From assembly GCF_003963535.1 (NCBI RefSeq), contig NZ_CP034539.1, positions 9,672,001-9,736,000 of the forward strand: a stretch of DNA of 64,000 nt, given 5' to 3'. The translations under genes were made by a program, and so were the position numbers. Shown piece by piece: positions 34,367 through 42,853 of this stretch (positions within the stretch are counted from its first letter, which is position 1; each line of letters opens with the position of its first letter). Under the pieces are notes generated by a model, which was not told where the DNA came from, ran no database searches, and was given only the letters and a program-made list of their open reading frames with translations. This DNA comes from Streptomyces cyaneochromogenes. GTDB taxonomy: Bacteria; Actinomycetota; Actinomycetes; Streptomycetales; Streptomycetaceae.

Positions 34367-34747
34367 TCAGCCTGCCGGGACGGTGACCGGGTTCGCCTCC
34401 AGCGGTGCGGGCAGGTCGGGGTTGATCTCGAACGCGCCCGCCAGTCCGGTGATGCGCAGTACGCGCAGGAAGTACGCGTTGCGGCTGACCAGACGGAGTC
34501 GGCCCTGCCGGTCCAGGACGCGGTTGCGTGCGCGGCACAGGACGCCGAGCCCCGCGCAGTCGATGAAGGACACGGCACGCAGGTCGAGCACCAGGTCGGG
34601 GCACGTCCCGGCCGTCAGCGCGTCCAGCCGTACCGTCAGGGACGGTGTCGTGAGGAGGTCGATCTCGCCGCGCAGCTCCACCACGGTCGTACCATCGACG
34701 ACGCGCGCCGGGAGGGACAGCGAGGACCAGGTGGGGTTCTCGTACAT
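34367..34747 (-). CDS. STAS-domain protein (anti-sigma factor antagonist-like), Cys at the phospho-site
   Basis: 126-residue STAS protein: VVELRGEIDLLTTPSL, then LRAVSFIDCAGLGVLCRA. In SpoIIAA-type antagonists the residue after the Asp is the phosphorylated Ser (DSSG or DSAG); here it is Cys64 (IDCAG), so kinase control by an RsbW-like partner would be lost or replaced by redox. The frame is open further upstream, but ATG 34747 (MYENPTW) starts the domain properly. Its promoter region holds three boxes shared with the alcohol dehydrogenase gene. Confidence 0.82.
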   Translation of the reverse strand: MYENPTWSSLSLPARVVDGTTVVELRGEIDLLTTPSLTVRLDALTAGTCPDLVLDLRAVSFIDCAGLGVLCRARNRVLDRQGRLRLVSRNAYFLRVLRITGLAGAFEINPDLPAPLEANPVTVPAG

Positions 34748-34783
34748 GGTCCAAGCGAATCCTGTGCGGCGGGGCGGGCGGAA

Positions 34784-34878
34784 GGGCCGGTCGGCCCTGC
34801 CTGTCCGTACCCGTGGGGCCGACCGGACCAACGGCGTGCGCCACCCCCTTCAGCCGGGCGATCGGGGCCGACCGGCCC
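34784..34878. promoter_or_regulatory. Three GGGCCG boxes between STAS and alcohol dehydrogenase
   Basis: Perfect GGGCCG-GT-CGGCCC at 34784-34797, GGGCCGACCGGACC at 34816-34829 (one mismatch) and perfect GGGCCG-AC-CGGCCC at 34865-34878. The divergent genes start at 34747 and 34998. Confidence 0.7.
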
Positions 34879-34997
34879 AAGCCTGAGCGCACGGGCGCGG
34901 GACAAGCTGGACCTGCGGGGCATCACAGGCACCACCGTGGCCCGTTGCCCAGCCCCGGGGCAACCCACCAGGGGCGACCGAGGAAGGAAGGATCGTC

Positions 34998-36068
34998 ATG
35001 AAGGGCTTCGTCTTCCACGGTCCCGGACACTCTTCCTGGGAGGACGTCCCGGACCCCGGCCTCAAGGATCCAACCGACGCCGTCGTGCGCGTCGACACCG
35101 TCACCATCTGCGGCACCGACCTGCACATCCTCAAGGGCGACGTGCCAGAGGTGCGCCCCGGCACGGTGCTCGGGCACGAGGCGGTCGGCGAGGTCGTGGA
35201 GACCGGAGCCGACGTGCGCACCGTACGGCCCGGCGACCGGGTCCTGATCTCCTGCATCACTGCCTGCGGTCGCTGCGCGTACTGCCGCAAGGCCATGTAC
35301 GGCCAGTGCCGGGGCGGCGGAGGCTGGATCCTCGGCCATCTGATCGACGGCACCCAGGCCGAGTACGTGCGCGTGCCGCACGCCGACCTCTCCGTCCACG
35401 CGCTTTCCGGCACCCTGGGCGGCAAGGACGCCGTCCTGCTCGCCGACATCTTCCCGACCGCCTACGAAGTGGGCGTGCTCAACGGGCGCGTGCGGCCCGG
35501 CGACACCGTCGCCGTCGTCGGTGTCGGCCCCATCGGGCTCGCGGCCATCGCCACGGCCCGGCTGCTCGCGCCCGAGCGGATCGTCGCCGTGGACCTGGCC
35601 GCCGCCCGGCTGGAGGCGGCCAGGCAGCTCGGCGCCGATGCGGTGGCCGACGCCCGCGAGGCCCCCGAGCAGCTGATCGCCGACCTCACCGACGGAATGG
35701 GGGCCGACGTGGTCATCGAGGCCGTCGGCGTGCCCGAGAGCTTCGAGATGTGCACGCGCATGGTTCGGCCCGGCGGGCACGTCGCCAACGTCGGCGTGCA
35801 CGGCAGGCCTGCGACCCTGCACCTCGAAGAGCTGTGGATCAAGAATGTGACCATCACCACCGGTCTCGTCGACACCCACTCGACACCGACCCTGCTGCGG
35901 ATGGCGGCGGCCGGCCGCCTGTCCACCTCGCAGCTGGTCACCCACACCTTCCCGCTCGACCTCATGGAAGAGGCGTACGACGTCTTCGGCCAGGCCGCCG
36001 ACACCGGCGCGCTCAAGGTCGTCCTCGGTGGGGAGCAGCACGATGTGGTCGCCCTCCCGGCGGCCTGA
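34998..36068 (+). CDS. Zinc-dependent alcohol dehydrogenase
   Basis: 356-residue MDR-family dehydrogenase. Catalytic zinc ligands in TICGTDLH and LGHEAVGE; structural zinc in CGRCAYCRKAMYGQC; Rossmann motif VAVVGVGPIGLAA with VAVDLAAARLEAA, the Asp indicating NAD(H) preference. It interconverts an alcohol and aldehyde or ketone; substrate unknown. In hypoxia it could regenerate NAD. GGAAGGAAGGA precedes ATG 34998. From memory, S. coelicolor SCO0199, beside the OsdKR genes, is a dehydrogenase of this kind. Full length, no defects. Confidence 0.92.
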   Translation: MKGFVFHGPGHSSWEDVPDPGLKDPTDAVVRVDTVTICGTDLHILKGDVPEVRPGTVLGHEAVGEVVETGADVRTVRPGDRVLISCITACGRCAYCRKAMYGQCRGGGGWILGHLIDGTQAEYVRVPHADLSVHALSGTLGGKDAVLLADIFPTAYEVGVLNGRVRPGDTVAVVGVGPIGLAAIATARLLAPERIVAVDLAAARLEAARQLGADAVADAREAPEQLIADLTDGMGADVVIEAVGVPESFEMCTRMVRPGGHVANVGVHGRPATLHLEELWIKNVTITTGLVDTHSTPTLLRMAAAGRLSTSQLVTHTFPLDLMEEAYDVFGQAADTGALKVVLGGEQHDVVALPAA

Positions 36069-36106
36069 GGCTTCCGGACCGCCCCGGCACGACACCGTCG
36101 CAGGCT

Positions 36107-36214
36107 GCGGGCTGCCAGGTCGCCTTCGAGGTCGACCGCATCGACGATGGGTTCGGCCAGGGCCGGAGCGTGGTCGTACGGGGACACGCGCGCGGGGAGG
36201 GAGAGCAGTGGGTG
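36107..36214 (+). pseudogene. Fragment of a PPOX-family flavoprotein gene
   Basis: Frame 36119 onward reads VAFEVDRIDDGFGQGRSVVV and then RGHARG, matching the middle of the two intact PPOX proteins in this window (VAFEADEVDAATHSGWSVVV and VAYEADAIDPGTHIGWSVVV). No N-terminus with the RLPVNF-like strand and no C-terminus are seen, so it is a remnant. The remainder of the 36069-36393 gap holds only the boxes at 36269-36304. Confidence 0.65.
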
Positions 36215-36268
36215 CTTGGGTGCTTATCGATCCCCGCGGCCGACTGGGCAGCGGATTGTGACGTAATG

Positions 36269-36304
36269 GGGACTGTTGTCCGACACGTCCGGGACCGAAT
36301 GGCC
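36269..36304. promoter_or_regulatory. Tandem boxes upstream of PPOX gene
   Basis: GGGACTGTTGTCCG at 36269-36282 and GGGACCGAATGGCC at 36291-36304 (the next base, C, completes GGCCC), 22 bp apart, about 90 bp before the ATG at 36394. The first resembles the mycobacterial DosR GGGAC...GTCC form. Confidence 0.55.
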
Positions 36305-36393
36305 CTCGCCCGTGCCCGCTCACAGGGCGAACGATGGACTTGCCGACAGTGCACCGCCGCACCGTATGCCCCAGGCGAAAGACGGACTGACTC

Positions 36394-36834
36394 ATGTACC
36401 GCAACGACGGATTCCGCGAACTCGAACGGCAGGAGTGCCTGCGCCTGCTGGCGAAGGTGCCGGTCGGCCGGATCGTGCACACGCGCCAGGCCCTGCCCGC
36501 GGTACTGCCCGTCAACTTCTGTCTGGACGCCGACGGCGCCGTGCTGCTGCGCACCGCGGCCGGCTCCGAACTCGTGCGAGCGGTCGACGGCACGGTGGTC
36601 GCCTTCGAGGCCGACGAGGTCGACGCGGCCACGCACTCGGGCTGGAGTGTCGTCGTCACCGGCTCCGCCACGGTGGTCACCGACCCGGCCGAGCATGAAC
36701 GTCTGGTCCGCACCGGCCCGCGCTCCTGGGTTCCTTCGCCCCGTGAAGTCTTCATCCGTGTCGCCCCCGAGCTGGTGACCGGCCGCGAACTCGTCGGTGG
36801 ACGCAGCATGTACGGGCTGGACCTCTCTTCCTGA
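36394..36834 (+). CDS. Pyridoxamine 5'-phosphate oxidase-family flavoprotein
   Basis: 146-residue split-barrel protein: LAKVPVGRIVHTRQALPAVL, PVNFCLDADGAVLLRTAAGS and VAFEADEVDAATHSGWSVVV. These are the FMN/F420-binding PPOX hallmarks seen in mycobacterial hypoxia-induced homologues. The cofactor cannot be decided between FMN and F420. ATG 36394 has a weak ribosome site. It may follow the dehydrogenase gene but has its own boxes. A paralogue is at 38894-39376. Confidence 0.88.
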   Translation: MYRNDGFRELERQECLRLLAKVPVGRIVHTRQALPAVLPVNFCLDADGAVLLRTAAGSELVRAVDGTVVAFEADEVDAATHSGWSVVVTGSATVVTDPAEHERLVRTGPRSWVPSPREVFIRVAPELVTGRELVGGRSMYGLDLSS

Positions 36835-36868
36835 CACGGGGTGCGCCCACTCGCGCTCCGCCGGTCTT

Positions 36869-36904
36869 GGGCCGAACGGCCCCGCGGCGGGGGCCGTACG
36901 GCGT
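36869..36904. promoter_or_regulatory. Tandem boxes upstream of USP
   Basis: Perfect GGGCCG-AA-CGGCCC at 36869-36882 and GGGCCGTACGGCGT at 36891-36904, 22 bp apart, 85-120 bp before the USP start at 36990. Confidence 0.65.
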
Positions 36905-36989
36905 CCCACCGGGTTCGCGTGGCCCCTGCTCGTGGCGTTGCGGAAGGACGAGCATCGGGAGCACGGAGCCGAGCAGAAGGGAGAGGGAG

Positions 36990-37820
36990 ATGACTCTCGA
37001 CCATGTGGTCGTCGGAGTGGACGGTTCCCTGAACGCCGTACGCGCGTTGGACTGGGCCGCGGACGAGGCCGCGCGCCGCGACGCCGAGCTGCGCGTTGTG
37101 TACGCGGTGCCCGATCGCGACGAGGCCGAACCCGTTCTCGCGTCGGCCGCCGCACGTGTCCGGGAACGTCATCCGGCCTTGTCCGTGGTGACCAAGGCCG
37201 CGGCGGGCGGCGCCGTACGGGCCCTCGTACGCGAGAGCGAGGGGGCAGGCCTGACCGTAGTCGGCACCCGCGGCCTGGGCGGCGTCGCGGGGCTGCTGGT
37301 CGGCTCGGTGAGTCTGCGGCTGGCCGCGCATGTGCACGGCCCCCTGCTCGTCGTACGCGGTGACCACCCGTGCGACGGCGAGCGCAGCGTGCTGCTCGGC
37401 CTGGAGGACGATGCCGACGCCGGCGCGGCCTCCTACGCCTTCCACGAGGCGGAGCGGCGAGGTGTCCGGCTGCAGGTCCTGCACTCGATCCACCGGTACG
37501 TCACTCCCGAAATGCCCTCGCTGATCCCCGCGACGAGCCCCGGGCAACGGCGGCGCGCCCAGAACGACCTGGCCGAGGAGGCCGTGCCGCGCTTCACCGT
37601 GGCCGAGCTGCGAGAAGAGCATCCCAAGGTCGGCGTCGAGACCCACACGGTCCGCAGGGGGCCGGCCCCGGCCCTGCTGGACGCGACGCGGGAGGCCGCC
37701 GTGGTCGTCATCGGCACACACCGCCGTACGAGCGGGCCCGGACCACGACTCGGCCCTGTCGCGCACACACTCCTGCACCGCTCCCACTGCCCAGTGGTGC
37801 TGGTACCGGCCACCGGCTGA
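36990..37820 (+). CDS. Universal stress protein, two UspA domains
   Basis: 276 residues. Domain 1 starts VVVGVDGSLNAVRALDWAA and has the intact ATP loop GTRGLGGVAGLLVGSVSLRL. Domain 2 (about 130-276) starts VLLGLEDDADAGAASYAF with loop GTHRRTSGPGPRLGPVAHTL. GAAGGGAGAGGGAG precedes ATG 36990. Another USP gene follows 166 bp downstream with its own boxes, so the two are probably separate transcripts. Shorter than its neighbours in the first domain. Confidence 0.9.
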   Translation: MTLDHVVVGVDGSLNAVRALDWAADEAARRDAELRVVYAVPDRDEAEPVLASAAARVRERHPALSVVTKAAAGGAVRALVRESEGAGLTVVGTRGLGGVAGLLVGSVSLRLAAHVHGPLLVVRGDHPCDGERSVLLGLEDDADAGAASYAFHEAERRGVRLQVLHSIHRYVTPEMPSLIPATSPGQRRRAQNDLAEEAVPRFTVAELREEHPKVGVETHTVRRGPAPALLDATREAAVVVIGTHRRTSGPGPRLGPVAHTLLHRSHCPVVLVPATG

Positions 37821-37894
37821 CCGGCGAACACCCTGACGTTCGGGGACCGCCGGCTCCTCAGGCAGGTCCACGCCCGTCAGGACGGCCGCCACAC

Positions 37895-37929
37895 GGGACC
37901 ATCGGCTGCACTCAGGGACCTGTGGTCCC
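37895..37929. promoter_or_regulatory. Tandem GGGACC boxes upstream of USP
   Basis: GGGACCATCGGCTG at 37895-37908 and the perfect palindrome GGGACC-TGT-GGTCCC at 37915-37929, 20 bp apart and 57 bp before the USP start at 37987. Confidence 0.6.
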
Positions 37930-37986
37930 TCCTGCCGCGGGGCTCGGGACACAAGGGTGGGGTCACACACCGAAGGAGGCCCGCTC

Positions 37987-38880
37987 ATGTCCCGTACCGT
38001 CACCGTCGGCCTCGACGGCTCCCCGGAGAGCCTCGCCGCTGCCGACTTGGCAGCCATCGAGGCACACCTGCGGGCGGTCCCGTTGCGTGTCGTGCATGCC
38101 GGGGAACAACAGCCGTACGCCTACGCGCCGTTCGCGGCCGAGGCCGTGGCGCTGCCGGGAGAGGACCGTTCCGCCCGCATGCTGCACGACGTCGAGGTAT
38201 CCCTGACGCACCGTCACCCAGGTCTGAAGATCACCACGGAACAGCTCTCCGGACATCCCGTGACGGTCTTGTCGGTGGCCGCGCGCGAGGCCGAGGTGCT
38301 GGTGCTGGGGTCGCGCGGGCTCGGGCGGGCCGCCGGGCGGCTCTTCGGCTCCGTGGCACCCGCCGTGGTGGGCCGCGCCGAGGGGCCTGTACTCCTCGTC
38401 CGCGCCGGAGCCTGCGTCGCCGGCGAACACCGGGCGGACACCCGCGGCCCGGCCTCCTGGGCCAGGCCGTACCGCGATGTCGTACTCGGCCTGCGACTGC
38501 CGGGGGAGTGCGCCGAAGCGGTTCTTGAGTTCGCGTTCGACGCGGCCGCGCGTCGTGCCACTGGCCTGCGGGTCGTGCACGGGTGGAAGGCGATGCCCTC
38601 CCCATGGGTGGGGGAGGGGGACGAGTCGGCCATGCAGCCGGAAAGCATTCTGACCGAGACACTGCGGCCGTGGCGGGAGAAGTTTCCCGGAGTCGAGGTG
38701 ACCGAGGAAGCCGTCATCGGCAGGCCGGGCTCGCATCTGGCGGATGCCTCCCGGGACGCCTTGCTGGTCGTCCTCGGACGCAGGCGCCACCACGTGTCGG
38801 TCGGTCCGCATCTCGGTCCCGTGACACACGAGGTGCTCCAAAGCGCGAGCGCGCCTGTCGCGGTGGTGCCACACGGCTGA
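37987..38880 (+). CDS. Universal stress protein, two UspA domains
   Basis: 297 residues. Domain 1 starts VTVGLDGSPESLAAADLAA and has the ATP loop GSRGLGRAAGRLFGSVAPAV. Domain 2 (about 155-297) starts YRDVVLGLRLPGECAEAVLE and ends APVAVVPHG with the loop GRRRHHVSVGPHLGPVTHEV. ATG 37987 follows GAAGGAGG. Convergent with the PPOX gene at 38894. Same family as six other USPs here; individual roles cannot be told apart from sequence. Confidence 0.9.
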   Translation: MSRTVTVGLDGSPESLAAADLAAIEAHLRAVPLRVVHAGEQQPYAYAPFAAEAVALPGEDRSARMLHDVEVSLTHRHPGLKITTEQLSGHPVTVLSVAAREAEVLVLGSRGLGRAAGRLFGSVAPAVVGRAEGPVLLVRAGACVAGEHRADTRGPASWARPYRDVVLGLRLPGECAEAVLEFAFDAAARRATGLRVVHGWKAMPSPWVGEGDESAMQPESILTETLRPWREKFPGVEVTEEAVIGRPGSHLADASRDALLVVLGRRRHHVSVGPHLGPVTHEVLQSASAPVAVVPHG

Positions 38881-38893
38881 CCGGACAGACGGA

Positions 38894-39376
38894 TCAGGCC
38901 TCGACGGGGATGAGCCGGATTCCGGTGACCAGGTCGGGGCGGATTCGGACCGCGTAGTCCATGGCCCGGCCCACCCAGGGCTGGAGCATGTCCTGATAGC
39001 GGGCCAGATCGCGGGCGTCGGTCACGAGGTGGGCGTAGCCGGTGACGACCACGCTCCAGCCGATGTGCGTGCCCGGGTCGATGGCGTCTGCCTCGTACGC
39101 CACTACCACCCCCGGTGCGCCCGCCTGCCGGGCCCGTGACGTCAGGGCCGCTCCCTCGTGGGTGCGGATGACGATGTCACCCTCGTCGAGGACATGGTTC
39201 ACGGGGCGGACCGTCGGCAGAGCGTGCTGGGTGAAGACGATCCGCCCGAAGGACACGCTGCCCAGGAGCCGCAGCGCTTCGGCACTGTCGAGCTCGATGC
39301 TCCGGCGTGCTCCAGGGGTGATCGGCAGGGCGTTGTCGCAGGCCATGGCGGGATTCCGTAGCTGTTCGTCTCTCAC
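38894..39376 (-). CDS. Pyridoxamine 5'-phosphate oxidase-family flavoprotein
   Basis: 160-residue PPOX split barrel: LGSVSFGRIVFTQHALPTV, PVNHVLDEGDIVIRTHEGAA and VAYEADAIDPGTHIGWSVVV. Closely related to the protein at 36394 and to the fragment at 36107. GTG 39376 has GGAG upstream; an internal ATG at about 39345 (MACDNALP) is an alternative. A perfect box lies about 140 bp upstream. Likely binds FMN or F420 and reduces an unknown substrate. Confidence 0.87.
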   Translation of the reverse strand: MRDEQLRNPAMACDNALPITPGARRSIELDSAEALRLLGSVSFGRIVFTQHALPTVRPVNHVLDEGDIVIRTHEGAALTSRARQAGAPGVVVAYEADAIDPGTHIGWSVVVTGYAHLVTDARDLARYQDMLQPWVGRAMDYAVRIRPDLVTGIRLIPVEA

Positions 39377-39513
39377 TGCTTCATATCTCCGACCGGCTTA
39401 CCGATTCCGTCACGCGGCGCGGGACTGTGGTGGCCGCAGGGCGGGTGGGGCGGCTTCGTGTGCGGCACTTCTCCGATCGGATCATTCGAACCACGGCGGC
39501 CCGGCCGGCGCTA

Positions 39514-39527
39514 GGGCCGTTCGGCCC
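39514..39527. promoter_or_regulatory. Perfect GGGCCG box upstream of PPOX gene
   Basis: GGGCCG-TT-CGGCCC, 138 bp upstream of the minus-strand PPOX start. A weak second match (TGACCGGACAGCCT) begins 21 bp further at 39535. Confidence 0.6.
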
Positions 39528-39654
39528 TCACCGGTGACCGGACAGCCTGTTTGGGGGGAACACGGATGATGCGGGGCGGGCGCCAAGCGGGGGCGGGAGA
39601 ATGCGATCGGGCCTGAGCAGCCTTTCCGGGGTCGACCACTCAGCCCGGCGAGCC

Positions 39655-39760
39655 TTACCCGTCCCAAAGGCGGTCCTGGAAGCGGTCGGCGAGTGCGTGG
39701 GCCGCCGCCTCACGGGCATACGCGACCAAGTCGTCAGCGGCACCCCCCGGCGTGGACCGC
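39655..39760 (-). pseudogene. Unidentified C-terminal coding fragment
   Basis: Within the 39377-39919 gap, the minus strand reads DLVAYAREAAAHALADRFQD and ends LWDG-stop, with good codon use but no start. It looks like the end of a lost gene. I do not recognise the family. The remainder of the gap contains only palindromic boxes. Confidence 0.35.
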
Positions 39761-39806
39761 TTCCAACAGCAGGGCCGGTGAAAGGCAGTGCGACGGGGGC
39801 GGAATG

Positions 39807-39842
39807 GGGCCGGACGTCCCGTACCTCACCCCCGTACGGCCC
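39807..39842. promoter_or_regulatory. Boxes upstream of GAPDH
   Basis: GGGCCGGACGTCCC at 39807-39820 (one mismatch) and CCCCCGTACGGCCC at 39829-39842 (perfect right half), 22 bp apart, ending 77 bp before the GAPDH ATG. Confidence 0.5.
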
Positions 39843-39919
39843 CTCCCGCACCGGATCGGCGGATCGGAGGGTGGCAGCACCGGACATCACCTCGCACCCC
39901 GATCGGGAGGACGACGGAC

Positions 39920-40948
39920 ATGAGCGTGCGTGTGGGCATCAACGGATTCGGCCGGATCGGCCGCAACTACCTGCGCTGCGTACTGGAGCGGGCGGAGACC
40001 GCTGCAGCCACCCCGGTGGAGGTCGTGGCGGTCAACGACATCACCTCGCCGGCGGCGCTGGCCCATCTCCTGGCGTTCGACTCGACGTACGGACGAATCG
40101 GCCGTCCCGTCGAGCACGACGACGAGTCGATCACCGTGGACGGCCGCCGTGTCGCCGTCACCGCCGAGCGCGACCCGGCCGCCCTGGCCTGGGGCGAACT
40201 CGGCGTCGACATCGTCATCGAGTCGACCGGCCGCTTCCGCACCCGGGAACAGGCCGGAGCGCACCTCGGGGCGGGCGCACGCAAAGTGCTGCTCTCGGTG
40301 CCGGGCAAGGGCGTCGACGCCACCGTGGTGATGGGCGTCAACGAGGGAACGTACGACCCGGAGAGCGACCACGTCGTCTCCAACGCCTCCTGCACCACCA
40401 ACTGCGTGGCCCCCATGGTGAAGGTCCTCGACGAACACTTCGGGCTCGTCAAGGGGCTCATGACCACCATCCACGGCTACACCAACGACCAGGTCGTCCT
40501 GGACGGCCCGCACAAGGACCTGCGGCGCGGCCGCAGCGCAGCCGTCAACATCATCCCCACCTCCACCGGAGCCGCCCGGGCCGTCGGCCTGGTCCTGCCG
40601 AAACTGGCCGGCACCCTGGACGGCATCGCCGTACGTGTTCCCGTCGAGGACGGTTCGCTGACCGACCTGAGCGTGGTCCTGGACCGCCCGGTGACCGTGG
40701 AGGAGATCAACGCAGCCTTCCGCGAGGCCGCCGACGGGCCGCTGAAGGGCGTACTGCGGGTGTCCGAGGCCCCGATCGTCTCCCGTGACGTCGTCGGCGA
40801 CCCCGCTTCCTGCATCCTGGACGCGCCGCTGACCCAGGCGCACGGTGAGCTGGTCAAGGTCTTCGGCTGGTACGACAACGAGTGGGGCTACACCAACCGG
40901 CTGCTCGATCTCACCGAGTACGTTGCCGCACGGTTGCCCCGCCGCTGA
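39920..40948 (+). CDS. gap: Glyceraldehyde-3-phosphate dehydrogenase
   Basis: 342-residue type I GAPDH oxidising glyceraldehyde 3-phosphate with NAD(P). Starts VRVGINGFGRIGRNYLR; catalytic Cys158 in SNASCTTNC; substrate segments TTIHGYTNDQ and WYDNEWGYTNRL. Asn in VVAVNDITS, in place of the usual Asp at the end of strand 2, is compatible with NADP or dual use, a point I infer. GGGAGGACGACGG lies before ATG 39920. Streptomyces has a housekeeping copy elsewhere, so this is likely a condition-specific isozyme with the PFK and aldolase here. Confidence 0.94.
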   Translation: MSVRVGINGFGRIGRNYLRCVLERAETAAATPVEVVAVNDITSPAALAHLLAFDSTYGRIGRPVEHDDESITVDGRRVAVTAERDPAALAWGELGVDIVIESTGRFRTREQAGAHLGAGARKVLLSVPGKGVDATVVMGVNEGTYDPESDHVVSNASCTTNCVAPMVKVLDEHFGLVKGLMTTIHGYTNDQVVLDGPHKDLRRGRSAAVNIIPTSTGAARAVGLVLPKLAGTLDGIAVRVPVEDGSLTDLSVVLDRPVTVEEINAAFREAADGPLKGVLRVSEAPIVSRDVVGDPASCILDAPLTQAHGELVKVFGWYDNEWGYTNRLLDLTEYVAARLPRR

Positions 40949-41071
40949 CCAGGGGTTCTGTCACGTTAATCGGGTGCGATTCCCGTACCGGCCCCTGCCC
41001 GGGACCGATACCGTGGCCCTTGACCGCAGCAATCGGCTTCGGGCGGGTCGAGGGGACGTGGAGGAGCACCG

Positions 41072-42802
41072 GTGGAAAGCCATGAGCAGGCTGGTCAGGC
41101 CCGCGTACGGCTGCCGCAGCTGAAGCTGGACGAACTGCTGGAGGAGCTGCAGGCCCGCCTCGACGCGGCCCGCGGCACGCGCGACCGGGTGCACAGCCTC
41201 CTGGAGGCGGTGCTCTCGGTCGGCAGGGAACTGGATCTGGAGCAGGCACTGCACAGCATCGTGGAGGCCGCCGCGGTGCTCGTGGACGCCGAGTACGCGG
41301 CCCTGGGCGTGATCGGGCCGGACGGCATGCGGCTGTCCGCCTTCCACACCGTCGGCGTCTCCGAGGAACGGATCGCCCGCATCGGCCCCTTTCCGGAGGG
41401 CCACGGCATCCTCGGCGAACTGATCCACCACCCCGAGCCGCTTCGGCTGACGAAGATCTCCGAACATTCCGCCTCGTACGGCTTCCCGGCGCACCATCCG
41501 CCGATGAACACGTTCCTCGGTGTCCCGATCCGCGTCCGCGACCAGGTCTTCGGCAACCTGTACCTGACCGAGAAGAGGGGCGGGGTCCAGTTCGACGAGG
41601 AGGACGAGTCCGTCCTGTCGACCCTGGCCGTCGCGGCGGGCGTCGCCATCGACAACGCCCGCCTGTACGAGGAGACCCGGCTGCGGGAGCGCTGGCTGCA
41701 GGCCAACGCCGAACTCACCCGCAGCTTGATGTCGGGTGGCGAGCGCGGCGAGGCCCTCCGCCTGATCGCCGAGTGCTCCAGGCAGATCACCGGCGCCGCC
41801 CTCGCCATGGTCGCCATGCCCCTGGAGGACACCGAAGCGCTGGAGGTGGAGCTGGCCGTCGGGCAGGGCTCCGAGGCCCATCGCGGGCTCGTCCTGCCCG
41901 TGAACGAGAGCCTGATCGGCCAGGCCTTCTCCACCGCCACCCCCGTCACCAGCCCGGACGTCACCCGTGACGAGCGGGTGTCGTCCGCCTCGCCCCGGTT
42001 CGACGGGCTCGGGGCGGCCGTGGCCGTGCCCATCGGGTCGGGCGACGGCGTACGCGGCGTCGTGCTGCTGGTACGCGAGGAAGGACGCGCGGTGTTCACC
42101 GAGAAGGAAATCGCGCCGCTCCAAGGATTCGCCGCACAGGCCGCGATCGCGATGGAGCTGGCCGAGCGGCGCGAGGACGCGGAGCAGATCGCTCTGCTCC
42201 AAGACCGCGACCGGATCGCCCGGGACCTGCACGACCTCGCGATCCAGCGGCTCTTCGCGACGGGCATGACGTTGCAGAGCGCCGGCCGTTTCATCGAGCA
42301 CAAGGAGGCCTCGGAGCGCGTCGCGCGGGCGGTGGAGGACCTGGACGAGACCATCAAGATCATCCGGTCGACGATCTTCGGTCTGCGCGCCCGTGAGGGC
42401 GCCTCCGGGAGCGGGCTGCGGGCCCGCGTGGTCCGCGTGGCCGGCGAGGCGGCTCCCGTGCTGGGCTTCGCGCCGAGCGTGCGCATGGAGGGCCTGGTGG
42501 ACACCGACGTGCCCCGGGAGGTCGCCGACCATGTGGAGGCCGTGCTGTCCGAGGCCCTGACCAACGTCGGCCGGCACGCTCGCGCCGACCGCGCCGAGGT
42601 CGCGCTGGAGACCGACGGGCGTGAGGTGCGGCTGACCGTGTCCGACGACGGCGTGGGCATCCCGGCCGAGGGGCGCCGCAGCGGCCTGGCCAACATGGCC
42701 GAGCGGGCTCAGCAGTTGGGCGGCGAGCTGACAGTGATCACTCCCGAGGGCGGCGGCAGCACACTGGTGTGGCGGGTGCCGCTGACGGCGGAAGAGCGGT
42801 AG
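41072..42802 (+). CDS. DevS/DosT/OsdK-like GAF sensor histidine kinase
   Basis: Cytoplasmic sensor of 576 residues: two GAF domains (about 60-200, 215-365), HisKA_3 with the phospho-acceptor His387 in RDLHDLAIQRLF, and an HATPase domain (about 485-575, EALTNVGRHA, VSDDGVGIP). GAF-1 has FPAHHPPMNTFLGVPIRVRD; in mycobacterial DevS the proximal haem histidine (H149) lies in this segment, so O2/NO/CO sensing by haem is likely. GTG 41072 follows GGAGGAG. No response regulator gene is adjacent, so its partner, presumably a NarL-type DevR/OsdR, is outside the window. No membrane segment. Confidence 0.93.
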   Translation: MESHEQAGQARVRLPQLKLDELLEELQARLDAARGTRDRVHSLLEAVLSVGRELDLEQALHSIVEAAAVLVDAEYAALGVIGPDGMRLSAFHTVGVSEERIARIGPFPEGHGILGELIHHPEPLRLTKISEHSASYGFPAHHPPMNTFLGVPIRVRDQVFGNLYLTEKRGGVQFDEEDESVLSTLAVAAGVAIDNARLYEETRLRERWLQANAELTRSLMSGGERGEALRLIAECSRQITGAALAMVAMPLEDTEALEVELAVGQGSEAHRGLVLPVNESLIGQAFSTATPVTSPDVTRDERVSSASPRFDGLGAAVAVPIGSGDGVRGVVLLVREEGRAVFTEKEIAPLQGFAAQAAIAMELAERREDAEQIALLQDRDRIARDLHDLAIQRLFATGMTLQSAGRFIEHKEASERVARAVEDLDETIKIIRSTIFGLRAREGASGSGLRARVVRVAGEAAPVLGFAPSVRMEGLVDTDVPREVADHVEAVLSEALTNVGRHARADRAEVALETDGREVRLTVSDDGVGIPAEGRRSGLANMAERAQQLGGELTVITPEGGGSTLVWRVPLTAEER

Positions 42803-42817
42803 GCGGCACGGGAGTTC

Positions 42818-42853
42818 GGGCCGGTCGGCCCATTTTTGTGGGCCCTTCGGTTC
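42818..42853. promoter_or_regulatory. Tandem boxes downstream of the kinase gene
   Basis: Perfect GGGCCG-GT-CGGCCC at 42818-42831 and GGGCCCTTCGGTTC at 42840-42853, 22 bp apart. The next plus-strand gene starts at 43177, more than 300 bp away, so either the leader is long or a small transcript starts here. Otherwise 42854-43176 shows nothing recognisable. Confidence 0.55.

Noticed and set aside
40999..41017. GGGACC...GGCCC upstream of the histidine kinase
   Set aside because: The half-sites are 5 bases too far apart to match the 14-15 bp boxes seen elsewhere.
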